64,000 nucleotides of DNA from Scylla paramamosain (taxonomy: Eukaryota > Arthropoda > Malacostraca > Decapoda > Portunidae): NCBI RefSeq assembly GCF_035594125.1, contig NW_026973698.1, positions 1 to 64,000 on the forward strand, in the 5' to 3' direction. The notes beneath the pieces were generated by a model. It was not told where the DNA came from, did not search any database, and saw nothing but the letters and a program-made list of their open reading frames with translations. Each line of letters begins with the position of its first letter. Within the stretch, counting starts at the first letter, position 1. Below, in pieces: positions 11,509 to 25,255 of this stretch. Both the position numbers and the translations under genes were made by a program.

Positions 11509-12516
11509 ATATGGTACAAGAAAGAGAAGGATGGGCAGATTGTGTTTATTTTGATAAGGTGCCCCACAGCAGACTGTTGTGGAAATGAGAAATGTCTGGT
11601 GGGCTGAGAGGAGCACTCCTACATTGGATCAGTGACTTTCTGAGAGGAAGGGAAATGAGAACAGTGGTCAAAGATAAAAAGTCATCATGGAGAGGAGGTA
11701 ATTAGTGGTGTTCTCCAGGGTTCAGTACTACCACCTGTCATGTTTGCTACCTGTGTGAATGATGTGATGGAAGGGATGAATAAGGCTACATGAATCTATT
11801 TGCTGATGAGGGAAAATTGATGGGAAAAGTGGAGAGGACAGAGGATTGTGAAGCTCTACAGGGAGATCTGAATGTGATTTGGGATTGGAGTGACACTTGG
11901 AAAATGGAGTTTAACATAAAAAAAATGTGGAGTGTTTGAAGTTTGGGCATAGTTGTGTGATGCCAGTCTTCAGTTATAAATTGGGTAATGAGGAAATAAA
12001 AACGAAGAGTGAAGAGAAAGACCTTGGAATTACTGTCATTGATAAGTTGTCCTCAGAGGTACATGTAAGAAGAAAGACAGGGGAAGCATAAAATCTGGTT
12101 AGAAACATAAGAACGACGTTCAAACTATCTGGATGAAGAGATGATTAGGGATGTAACTGACAATGATAAGACCTAGTTTGAAATATGCAGCAGCGATGTG
12201 GTCTCCCAGCACTAAAAGGGACATAAAGAAATTAGAAAGAATATAGTGAGCAGCGACAAAGTTGCCTCTGACCCTATCAGACTTATCATATGAAGAGAGA
12301 CTAAAACTAAACCTACCCACCCTTGGAAGAGAGAAGAGAGAGAGGTGATCTGATGGCCTTATATTGGATTTTGTCGGACTGTGAAAAACTGGACCAGAGT
12401 AATTTGGTGGTGAGAGATTTTAGAAGCACGAGAGGGCATGAGAAGATGAAGAAGAAGGGTGTGTGTAGGAGGATATTAAGAAGAACAGTTTCCTGCAAAG
12501 TACTGCAGAAATCTGG

Positions 12517-12630
<114 letters not shown>

Positions 12631-12731
12631 AAAAACATCTGAAAATTTTTACTATAAACTTGTAAATTTGCTCATAATTGTATGACTTCTTATATGTCAC
12701 CTCTTATGTGACCTGTTATGACCCGCTGCAG

Positions 12732-12818
12732 GGACAGCCTTGGGGGCATCCATTACTGGCAGAAGCCCCAGTGTGCTGAGTGACGGGGCGGCATGGACTT
12801 TGCACATCAGAGGGTCAG
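12732..12818 (+). CDS. Exon A of an IPT/TIG-domain gene
   Basis: Flanked by an acceptor (CCGCTGCAG ending 12,731) and a donor (TCAG then GTCAGT at 12,819). The frame reads TALGASITGRSPSVLSDGAA followed by WTLHIRGSG. This is the start of an IPT/TIG Ig-like fold (usual pattern: S-I/V-x-P-x-x-G-x-x-x-G-G-T-x-L-T-I-x-G-x-G-F). It ends in phase 1, and joining to exon B at 15,995 completes GSGFSEEQF exactly as the family pattern predicts. IPT/TIG domains occur in plexins, PKHD1/fibrocystin-type proteins and others. The wording is nearest to the fibrocystin-like group, but that is a guess from memory. Confidence 0.6.
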
Positions 12819-12869
12819 GTCAGTGTGTGCTTTGTGCATATTGTGCCTTAGTGTCCTGTCACCTTTCTC

Positions 12870-13165
<296 letters not shown>

Positions 13166-13189
13166 GATGTTGAAATGGGAGAAGGAATG

Positions 13190-15155
13190 GCAGAAGTAAT
13201 TATAATTCAAACAAAAAGGAAGGGAGAAGGAAAGAAGAGATTTTGCACTGGCTTAGGTACCCCCAAAGACGAATGCATGGACACAAGAGGATAGAATAGA
13301 TGTAGAAAAAAGGAGGAAGTGAGAAATGGAAAGAATTCAAGGAGGCAAGAAACAAATATATCAGAATCCTGAGAGAAGAAGAAAGGAATTATGAGAAAGA
13401 TATAGTTAACAAGTGCAAAGATGAGCCAAAGTTATTCTTCAGACATGTGAATGGGAAGATGACGTTACATTTGAAGATACACGGTTACAAGCGGAATTAA
13501 TGAACAAGTGCTTCCAGTCAGTATTCACCCAAAGAAAGCAAATTTGAAGGAGAAAGAGCATGGCACAGACACAGTGTGATGAGAGAGATACAGGTGGACG
13601 TAAGTGAAATTAAGAACATAATGAAAGATTTGGATGCAAGTAAGGCTCAAGGACCGGATGGAGTGTCCAACTGGATACTTAAGGAATGTTGTGAACAACT
13701 GGCAGGGAGTATACACAATACCATAGTATATTCTTTTAAGGAAGGAAAATTCCCTCTAGAATGGAAGAGAGCCAATATTGTGCCCATTTTTAAGAGGTAA
13801 TAAAGAAGATCCATTGAATTACAGAACTGTTCCTAACAAGTGTAGTGGCAAAAAATAGTGGAAAGAATAGTTAAAAACAGATGGATAGAATATTTAGAAG
13901 AAACACAAACATTGACTGACAGACAGTTTGGCTTCAGAAGTGGAAGGTCTTGTGTCACAAATTTAGTGAGCTTTTATGGTAGAGTGATTGATATAATTCA
14001 AGAGAGAGAGGGATGGACAGACTGTTTTATTTAGACCTAAAAAAAACATTTGATAAGGTACCACACCAGAGACTGGTATAGAAAATTCAAAATATAAGGG
14101 GTTTGCAAGGCAACACACTGAATTGGATTACAGACTTGAGGGACAGAGAAATGAGAACAGTAATAAAGGGAGAAAAATCAGAATGGTATAGAGTTACAAG
14201 TGGAGTACCACAGGGGACAGTCTTAGCCCCTGTAATGTTTCTGGTGCATGTCAACAATATAGTGAATGAGGTTGACAGTTATATAAGTCTGTTTTGCAGA
14301 TGATGCAAAATTAATGAAAAGAGTGGAAAACAATATGGATTGTGAAATATTACAGAAAGATCTAAATAAGATATATAAATGGAGTAAGAAAATGGGAAAT
14401 GGAATTCAATGCAAAGAAATGCAAGGTGATGGAATTAGGAAAGAAGCAAAAGAAGATTGACAAGTTCGTACACCATGGGAGAATGTGGAAATTAAGAAAA
14501 CCAAACAAGAAAAAGATTTGAGAATTACAATAAGATAATTTATCACCTGAAAAACATGTAAACAAAATAGTTTGGGAAACCTATGAGTTATTAAAAAAGA
14601 TGAAAGGGGCATTTGTGTACATGGATGAAGAGGAGATGAGAAAGTTGATGGAATATGTGATTCAACCAAACTTGGAATATGCCACAATTGTTTGGTCACC
14701 CCCATAATAAAAAGGAAATAAGGAAAATTGAAAGGATCCAAAGAACTGCAACCAAATTGGTACCAAGTTTGAGAGATTTAAACCTATGAAGAAAGATTAA
14801 GGAGATTGAAGCTTCCATCATTACAAAAGAGAAGAGAAAGAGGGAACCTGATTGCTATATACAGAGCTTTAATAGGTAAGGATCAAGTTGACAAAGAAGA
14901 CTTATTTGTGTGGGACTCAAGAGATACAAGAGGACTTGGAGTAAAATTGAGGAAAAAAAGCAAGTAGAAGAGATATCAAGAAATATGGTTTCCCAAATAG
15001 AAGCATAGAAATATGGAACAACTTAGATGAAACGGTGATACAAGCAACAAATATTCATGAATTTAAAGTTAAGCTGGATGCTTATAGATATGGAGACAGG
15101 ACAGCACGAGCATACCTCTTTTCCTGTAAAACATAGCTAGGTAAATGCTGATTTC
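13190..15155 (+). mobile_element. Family A LINE, 5'-truncated copy A2
   Basis: Same structure as A1 but independent. Linker (CKDEPKLFFRHVNGKM, about 13,415), KAQGPDGVSNWILKEC (about 13,640-13,690), FPLEWKRANIVPIFKR, FGFRSGRSCVTNL and the VPQGTVLAPVMF block (about 14,205) are followed by the catalytic motif at about 14,289-14,305, where a single extra T shifts LFADDAKLM out of frame. The C-terminus reaches YGDRTARAYLFSCKT (about 15,090-15,133) and the tail TAGCTAGGTAAATG. It sits between exons A and B of the host gene. Confidence 0.85.
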
Positions 15156-15199
15156 CTGTCTCTACTGGCCCTAGGTATGGTAAAGGAAATGTCATGAGT

Positions 15200-15225
15200 C
15201 ATACTACTACTACTGCTACTACTGT

Positions 15226-15291
<66 letters not shown>

Positions 15292-15320
15292 CACTAGTAC
15301 TACTGCTACTACTGCTACTG

Positions 15321-15365
<45 letters not shown>

Positions 15366-15496
15366 ATAATAATACTAATACTACCACCACCACCACCACC
15401 ACCACCACCACCACCACCACCACCACCACCACCACCACCACCACCACCACCACCACCACCACCACCACCACCACCACCACCACCACCACCACCACC

Positions 15497-15534
<38 letters not shown>

Positions 15535-15595
15535 CTACTACTACTACTACTACATACTACTACTACCACCACCACCACCACCAACACCATCAACT

Positions 15596-15626
<31 letters not shown>

Positions 15627-15627
15627 A

Positions 15628-15666
<39 letters not shown>

Positions 15667-15725
15667 ACTACTACTACTACTACTACTACTACTATTACTA
15701 TTACTACTACTACTACCACTCACCA

Positions 15726-15769
<44 letters not shown>

Positions 15770-15815
15770 GCTTCTAGTAGTAGGTAGTAACACAGCAACT
15801 ACTGCTACTACTACA

Positions 15816-15876
<61 letters not shown>

Positions 15877-15915
15877 TTATCACTGTTACTACCACCACCA
15901 CCACTATCACCACTA
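15200..15915. repeat. (ACT)n/(ACC)n trinucleotide block
   Basis: About 700 bp of ACT and ACC triplets with GCT and AAT variants. The ACC core is at about 15,380-15,506, and a second ACT block runs to about 15,875. It starts about 45 bp after the 3' tail of LINE A2. A shorter CCA run lies at 15,950-15,974, just before exon B. Confidence 0.95.
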
Positions 15916-15994
15916 AATCAGTATTTATTATTTTTCTTCTTGTCTACCACCACCACCACCACCACCCACCACCAGGGCCCAATCTCCCCTGCAG

Positions 15995-16130
15995 GCTTCA
16001 GTGAGGAGCAGTTCAGCTACTTCAATCCCTCAAAAGGCAATTAGGTGTTCTTGGTGAATGAGGAGGAGGAGATTGAATGCAGAGTGATTGCCTACATGAC
16101 CACCAAGGATAGGATTGCCTGCGCCAGTGG
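15995..16130 (+). CDS. Exon B of the IPT/TIG gene, with an in-frame stop
   Basis: Acceptor CCCCTGCAG (ends 15,994) and donor AGTGG then GTGAAT (16,131). Phase 1 in, phase 2 out. It reads FSEEQFSYFNPSKGN, then a TAG at 16,042-16,044, then VFLVNEEEEIECRVIAYMTT and KDRIACAS. The domain runs on unchanged after the stop, so TAG probably replaces one Lys/Glu/Gln codon. Either the gene is a recent pseudogene or this is an assembly or sequencing error. The IEC...RIAC cysteine spacing fits the C-terminal half of an IPT domain. Confidence 0.6.
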
Positions 16131-16414
16131 GTGAATTGTGGTGAGTTGCTGGCTGGCGGGTCATAACAATTTGTGGGTGAGTGCCAAAAGATTATTATGC
16201 CAACATGGTGAATAATGTAGGAAGTGTATATACTTCTAAAGCACAATTTCCTATGTTTTGTTCTTATTCTCTACCACCACCACCACCACTACCACCACCA
16301 ATAATAAAACAGTACCTCTTCTTTCTCTTTTTGTCTTTTTTGTGTCCCTAGTAATTGTAATCTTGGCACCCTACTCATGTTTACATTCTTTTCATTTATT
16401 TCTTCTACTGGAGA

Positions 16415-16640
16415 GTCTTGGAAGGCAGTGGGGAGTTTGGGGAGCTAATAGGGAGTTTGGGAAGGGCAATGGGGAGTTTGGGAAGGCAGTGGAGAGTCCT
16501 TGGAAAACAGTGGGAAGTTTGGGGAGGGTGTGGGGAGTTTGGGAAGGCAATGGGGGGTTTGGCAAGTCAGTGGAGAGTTTGGGAAGGCAGTGGGGAGTTT
16601 GGGGAAGCAGTGGGAAGTTTGGGAAGGCACTGGGAGTTGA
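16415..16640. repeat. 20-bp G-rich minisatellite, about 11 copies
   Basis: The unit approximates GGCAGTGGGGAGTTTGGGAA with drift (CTAATA, AAACAG, GTGTGG variants). The plus strand is G-rich with many GGG runs, a possible G-quadruplex former. It is followed by a short GACA/GA run at 16,655-16,686. Confidence 0.85.
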
Positions 16641-17001
16641 CTGGAGTTTTTAAGACAGACAGACAGACAGACAGAGAGAGAGAGATTATAAATAAAGACA
16701 TGCACAGAAGCTGATAAACAGGGGCAACAATGCATAAGGAGACTCCGCAACAACATATCAAGTATTATATCCATGAACAGCACCCACCTACATTCACTCA
16801 CTAACCAGGCTGATCTGTACTGTACTTCTGTGTATGGCAATGAACTGCAGTAAATATGAACCAGTATTTTTTCTGTCATTCTTGTTCTCTCTCACCTCAG
16901 GCAGTGCAGTGCAGACTCCAAGGCTCCCCAAGTGTACAGCATTGTTGTGTGTGTGGATGGGGTGTGTGTGCCAGACCCCTCACACTCTGTATTGGTAGCT
17001 T

Positions 17002-17002
<1 letters not shown>

Positions 17003-17067
<65 letters not shown>

Positions 17068-17121
17068 CATTACCTGTACATTTGTGTCACATGTATATTT
17101 TAGCTATATAAAGTGATTAAG

Positions 17122-17215
<94 letters not shown>
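17003..17215. repeat. (GA)n and (GT)n arrays
   Basis: GA at about 17,003-17,066 and GT at about 17,124-17,215, separated by 57 bp of unique DNA. They lie within the intron between exons B and C. Confidence 0.95.
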
Positions 17216-17218
<3 letters not shown>

Positions 17219-17511
17219 CATTTACTCACTGACACAAGCCCTTCCAGAGACATTTTTCCTTCATTCAAATAAGCCGTAGTAATTTCATTTCACTAAGCTA
17301 AAATAAAAATAGTAAAACATGAAATAATCTCCAGCATCCATCCCTTCTTTGAACTTTAAGTGGTATGTGTCCTTTGAAAATACCATTAACTTGTATCTCT
17401 TTATTCAGCTTGGGCAGCTACAACAGCCAGATTTGTACACCAACTCTTTCCTTCTCTCATCTCTTTCTCTCTCAGCATTCGTCTCCCCACGTATCTCTTC
17501 TCTTCCTCCTC

Positions 17512-17728
<217 letters not shown>

Positions 17729-18069
17729 GCACCATTCCCTTCTCCCATTCATTAGAGGTCATCCCCTTACACCCAGAGCATGTATTGCACTCATACACAT
17801 CTCCTCCTCCCTTTCTCTCCCAGTTCTACATGTTTTTCTTATCTCCTGCATTGTGTCACTCTCTCCCTAGTATGGCTGGGCAAGGTCACCTACCATTGAG
17901 ACAGTAGCTCCTCATTGGTCATTGCCAGGCTCTCTTTTCGATCTTCATGGCAGTTTCCACAACAGCAAACACTGCAAGCTTGACCACTGATTTTGTCTCC
18001 AATGAAGCTAAGAGTGGGAGTGTTCTTACCAAGTATGTGTTGTGTTTTGGAGTTTTTAGTTTAGTATTA

Positions 18070-18400
18070 GTCACTGTCCTTCCTTAATCTGTTACTGGAA
18101 TCATGAAAACACCCTTGCAAACCATAACAATGTCCGCTAAAACCTGTTAAAGTATCATTAACCCTTTTACTTGAATCACAGAGACATACTTGCAAACCCT
18201 GACAACATCCACTGAAACTTGTTAAACTGTCACTAGCATTATTAAACCATTACTTGATCATAAAAACACCCTTGAAAACCCTGGTAACATCCATTAAAGT
18301 CTGTTAACCTATTACTAACCTTATTAAACCATTACTTGAATCATGTAAATGCCCTTGAAAACCCTGATAACATCCACTAAAGCCTTTTAAATTACCACTC
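18070..18400 (+). repeat. Dispersed repeat E, four tandem diverged units
   Basis: Four successive units of about 75-85 bp share CATTACTTGAATCATG, AACACCCTTGAAAACCCTG and AACATCCACTAAAGCCTGTT-like blocks. The same cores recur singly at 30.5, 38.5 and 39.7 kb. Intronic here (between exons B and C). Confidence 0.75.
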
Positions 18401-18517
18401 CAGTCAGGGGAGCTCCAAACACTATTAGAGCCTGTTAATAAAGAAAAGGCACTGGAATATTGGGGAATGCACATTTCAAGCTGTAGCCTTACCTCACATC
18501 CTTAACTCTCATAACAG

Positions 18518-18735
18518 GGCCTTTGTTGGAGGCGTCCCCTGTGATATAGTGGACGACAACCTGGAGCTCTGTGACACGCTGACAAGGGAGAAGGTTACTT
18601 GTCGCTCCAAGGGTAAGCTGGTCGGCCCCATGAATGCCACTGTCTGCGTTACTGGAAGAGGCGCGTCTGAAGTGACCAAGATAGGAATGTACGTGGACTC
18701 CCAGGACAGGCTGTACCAGTTCCTCACATATGCTG
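18518..18735 (+). CDS. Exon C of the IPT/TIG gene
   Basis: Acceptor CTCATAACAG (ends 18,517), donor GCTG then GTGTGT (18,736). Phase 2 in, joining exon B as ACASG then AFVGGVPCDIVDDN. Phase 1 out. The 218 nt are open in this frame and include four Cys (VPCDI, LELCDT, KVTCRS, ATVCVT) and an NAT glycosylation sequon, ending DRLYQFLTYA. The cysteine spacing and beta-rich wording suggest an extracellular Ig-like module. It is the cleanest exon of the set, with no stops and balanced codon use. Confidence 0.7.
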
Positions 18736-19209
18736 GTGTGTACATATAGTGTGCCTGCACGTGTATGCATGTGAATCTAGTCTTATGTTGCCTAAACCAG
18801 TGTAACCTGACTTTATCCTGACTATTGGAAATAACTGTATAGGAATTAAGCTTGTAATGCCCTGTGTTTTAGCAGTAGATTGTTGTGTTTTTCTTAGTTT
18901 TTACAGGGTGTCCTGCAAGTTTAGGTACACTAGGTATGATAGTTCAAGTAATTCTAAGTTGAAAATACCCCATACACATATGCTGTGTTTTGTTTTATTT
19001 TGTGAGAAATTAATGTGTAGCTAAGTTGTGAGTTGCGGGAGCTGCTTGCCTGGGTGTGCCTCCGCCTCCTTCCTCCCCTCCTTGGCTCGCTACGTACTCG
19101 CGTGGTGCTGCGTAGCATTAAGTGATACATTTTTGTGTACATTGTATGCAGTCAGATCCTTACAGGAAATAGCAAATGACAGATTAAATTTAGTGAAGAA
19201 AATGTGCAG

Positions 19210-19358
19210 GTGAGATCAAGGAGAAGATCAAGGAGAGCCTGGCAGTGACTGAGTATGCCAAGCCATCCAGTGCATTGGTGCTGAGTGGTGTGTCCAGCAG
19301 TGTGGTGCAGTACACAGTGTTTGAAATGCAGCTGTCCTTTACTGTGCTGGATACAGAG
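19210..19358 (+). CDS. Exon D
   Basis: Acceptor AATGTGCAG (ends 19,209), donor ACAGAG then GTGTGT (19,359). The frame starts in phase 1, matching exon C (A plus GEIKEKIKESLAVTEYAKPS), and ends in phase 0 after VQYTVFEMQLSFTVLDTE. There are 49 open codons. No family is recognised; alternating hydrophobics suggest beta strands. LINE A3 lies immediately downstream in the intron. Confidence 0.6.
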
Positions 19359-19534
19359 GTGTGTGTGTAGTTGTAGTATACAGGGACTAAGCTACACACC
19401 TCTGGTTCTGTCTCCTTTATTCATCCATCAGTTTATGTACATTTCTTGCCTCTCTCACCTTTGTTTTTTTACTTGTGATATACAGGGGCTGGGCTACATT
19501 CCTTATCCCACCTCTGTATTCATTCAGTCCTTGT

Positions 19535-23160
<3,626 letters not shown>

Positions 23161-23165
23161 TTTTT

Positions 23166-23168
<3 letters not shown>

Positions 23169-23261
<93 letters not shown>
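23169..23261. repeat. (GT)n microsatellite
   Basis: 93 bp of GT at the 5' boundary of LINE A3. Confidence 0.95.
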
Positions 23262-23262
<1 letters not shown>

Positions 23263-23317
23263 AGTAAACCTTCAGGCCTTTTGGGTTCCCATGAAAGGAC
23301 TCAAAGATGCACCAATA

Positions 23318-23511
<194 letters not shown>

Positions 23512-23701
23512 CCATTCCATTCATCCACCACTATTTAAAAACCAATTCCTTCCTATCTCTTTTAAATTTAACTTAATCAGGGTACATTAATGGTGTCTCT
23601 AGGGATTAGCCTGACAGGATACTGAGGGAAATACAAGTCTGACGTGCCAAAAAGGAGAGAAAAGGATCTCAGCTTTACCAAGATACAATTACTATTGGAG
23701 T

Positions 23702-23836
23702 CACATAAGTGATCTAATAGTTGGTCTTCTTTTGGTCTCTCTTCAGCACATAAGTAATCTAATAACTGGTCTTCTTTTGGTCTCCCCTCAGTGCATAAGT
23801 GATGTAATAGTTGGTCTTCTTTTGGCCTCCCCTCAG
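23702..23836 (+). promoter_or_regulatory. Triplicated 3' splice site, 45-bp period
   Basis: Three consecutive units of about 45 bp each contain GTTGGTCTTCTTTTGGTCTC and end in CTCAG. The AG dinucleotides end at 23,746, 23,791 and 23,836, exactly 45 bp apart. Each unit carries its own pyrimidine tract. The last is immediately followed by exon E. Because 45 is divisible by three, use of an upstream AG would add 15 or 30 codons without changing frame. Confidence 0.7.
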
Positions 23837-23966
23837 CTTGACACAGACGAGTGCAGCAATGGTCCTGCAGCAGCCCAGCATAGTGCAGGCCAGACAGCCC
23901 ACTGCCATCACTGTTCACTTTGTTGACAAGGGCTCTGGCTTGGTGCTTAATGGCCTGGCTTTCAAG
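23837..23966 (+). CDS. Exon E
   Basis: Follows the third CCCCTCAG and ends at a strong donor (TTCAAG then GTGAGG, 23,967). The frame that continues into exon F reads MVLQQPSIVQARQPTAITV then HFVDKGSGLVLNGLAFK, ending in phase 0. From exon D (phase 0) the AG at 23,846 (GACACAG) gives a phase-0 start at 23,847. The stronger AG at 23,836 would need phase 2, so either the inner AG is used or an exon is missing in between. There is no recognised family; it is beta-rich and extracellular-looking. Confidence 0.6.
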
Positions 23967-24465
23967 GTGAGGAGACAGACAGGCATGATTGACTTAAATG
24001 TTGCATATAAAGAGTAATAAAATGATATAATCTTTGTTAACATGATGTGAGGAAGTGAGGAGACAGACAGGAATGATTTTTTTTTTTTTTATAGAGTAAT
24101 AAAACAATATAATTTCTGTTATTGTTCAGTTTGTTGACAAAGATTCTGGATTGTAGTTTGATGGCAAGGCATTGAAGGTGAGGAGATGACAAAATCAAGT
24201 TAAATTTTTTTGGATAGCGTAATAAAACTATTAATTCTGTTATCAAGAGGCATTCAGTTTGTTGACAAGGACTCTGGCCCAGTGCTTGGATGGCAAGACT
24301 TTAAAGGTGGGGTAGACAGGAATAATCGAGTCAAGTTTATTTTTTGCATACATGCATGAAGTAATAAAACAGTATTATTTCTGTTATCATGATACATTCA
24401 TTCAGTTTGTTTACAAAAATTCTGGCTTAATGTTTGATGGTGAGGCTTTCAAGGTGAAATTACTA
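23914..24465 (+). repeat. Tandem duplication of the exon E tail with its donor (about four copies)
   Basis: The 3' part of exon E (TTCACTTTGTTGACAAGGGC to the donor) plus about 100 bp of intron (with an AGTAATAAAA block) is repeated three more times, near 24,128, 24,253 and 24,403. The copies read FVDKDSGL-stop, FVDKDSGPVLGWQDFK and FVYKNSGLMFDGEAFK. They keep an AAGGT donor-like end but have no obvious acceptors, so they are pseudo-exon tails. Confidence 0.75.
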
Positions 24466-25190
24466 AGTTAATTAAGGGACTGTAATTAACTTTTTAATGA
24501 AAATGTGTGCAAAAAGCAACATTGGTCTGTGCACACTGAAAAATCATCCAGCACTTTGGCAATAATCTGCCAAAGTTTGAGCTGTGTGTCTGAGACATAG
24601 CTTGTTTACACTCAGGCTTAAGATTACACCTTGTGGTACTCCTTATGTTTTGCTGTTTTTCATATACTGTATCTGTTTTTTTTGTGTGTGCATGATTTTT
24701 GGAGACTTTTTTTCAGATGTGTGGCATGTTACCCCTAAGTGGTGGGAGGGGAGGGAGTGGGATAGTAATTACTGGATAACGAGTCAGTACTTAGTTGGCC
24801 TAAGGTGAGGCCAGGGCATGTATGTACTGCCACGCTGGTGCCAGACCATCCACACGACTCATAAAATTTATGAGAGGAATTGTGTTACTATCTTCTGTGA
24901 AGACCATAACCATAGCAGAGTCTTGTAAGTACAGTTACTAGGGTGCTGTAGGGAGGTCCACAACACTGTTCCTTCCCACCAGAGACCAATGGGCCTAAGA
25001 GTGTGAGTGATGTGTGTGTGAGTGAGTGGTGCTTTGTCTGGGGTTGGTGGCCTGGTATATAGATAAGTAGATAGATGAATGGAGTAAAATCATACCTTCT
25101 CTGTTATCCTTCCATAAGAAAGCACAGAAGTTGAGAGAAATTGCATCTGTACTGTATTTTTTTCCTGAGCCTCTTCTCTCTCCTCCTCAG
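24466..25190. other. Intron, no gene seen
   Basis: Unique DNA between the duplicated exon tails and exon F. Open frames are short and lack splice partners. A polypyrimidine stretch (TTTTTTTCCTGAGCCTCTTC onwards, about 25,159-25,188) leads into exon F. Confidence 0.5.
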
Positions 25191-25255
25191 GGCCAGACAT
25201 TTGTGGGCAAACTGCTGGCAAAGACTGCTGAGGGACACTTTGAGGTTATCCAGAG
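25191..25255 (+). CDS. Exon F
   Basis: Acceptor TCTCTCCTCCTCAG (ends 25,190), donor CAGAG then GTATGC (25,256). 65 nt, phase 0 in and phase 2 out: GQTFVGKLLAKTAEGHFEVIQ. The hanging AG plus the first A of exon G restores Arg. Short, but supported by good splice sites on both sides and phase agreement with both neighbours. Confidence 0.65.

Noticed and set aside
23837..23925. EGF-like calcium-binding motif (LDTDECSNG) at the start of exon E
   Set aside because: That frame hits a stop within about 30 codons and does not join the neighbouring exons. The phase-consistent frame is a different one.
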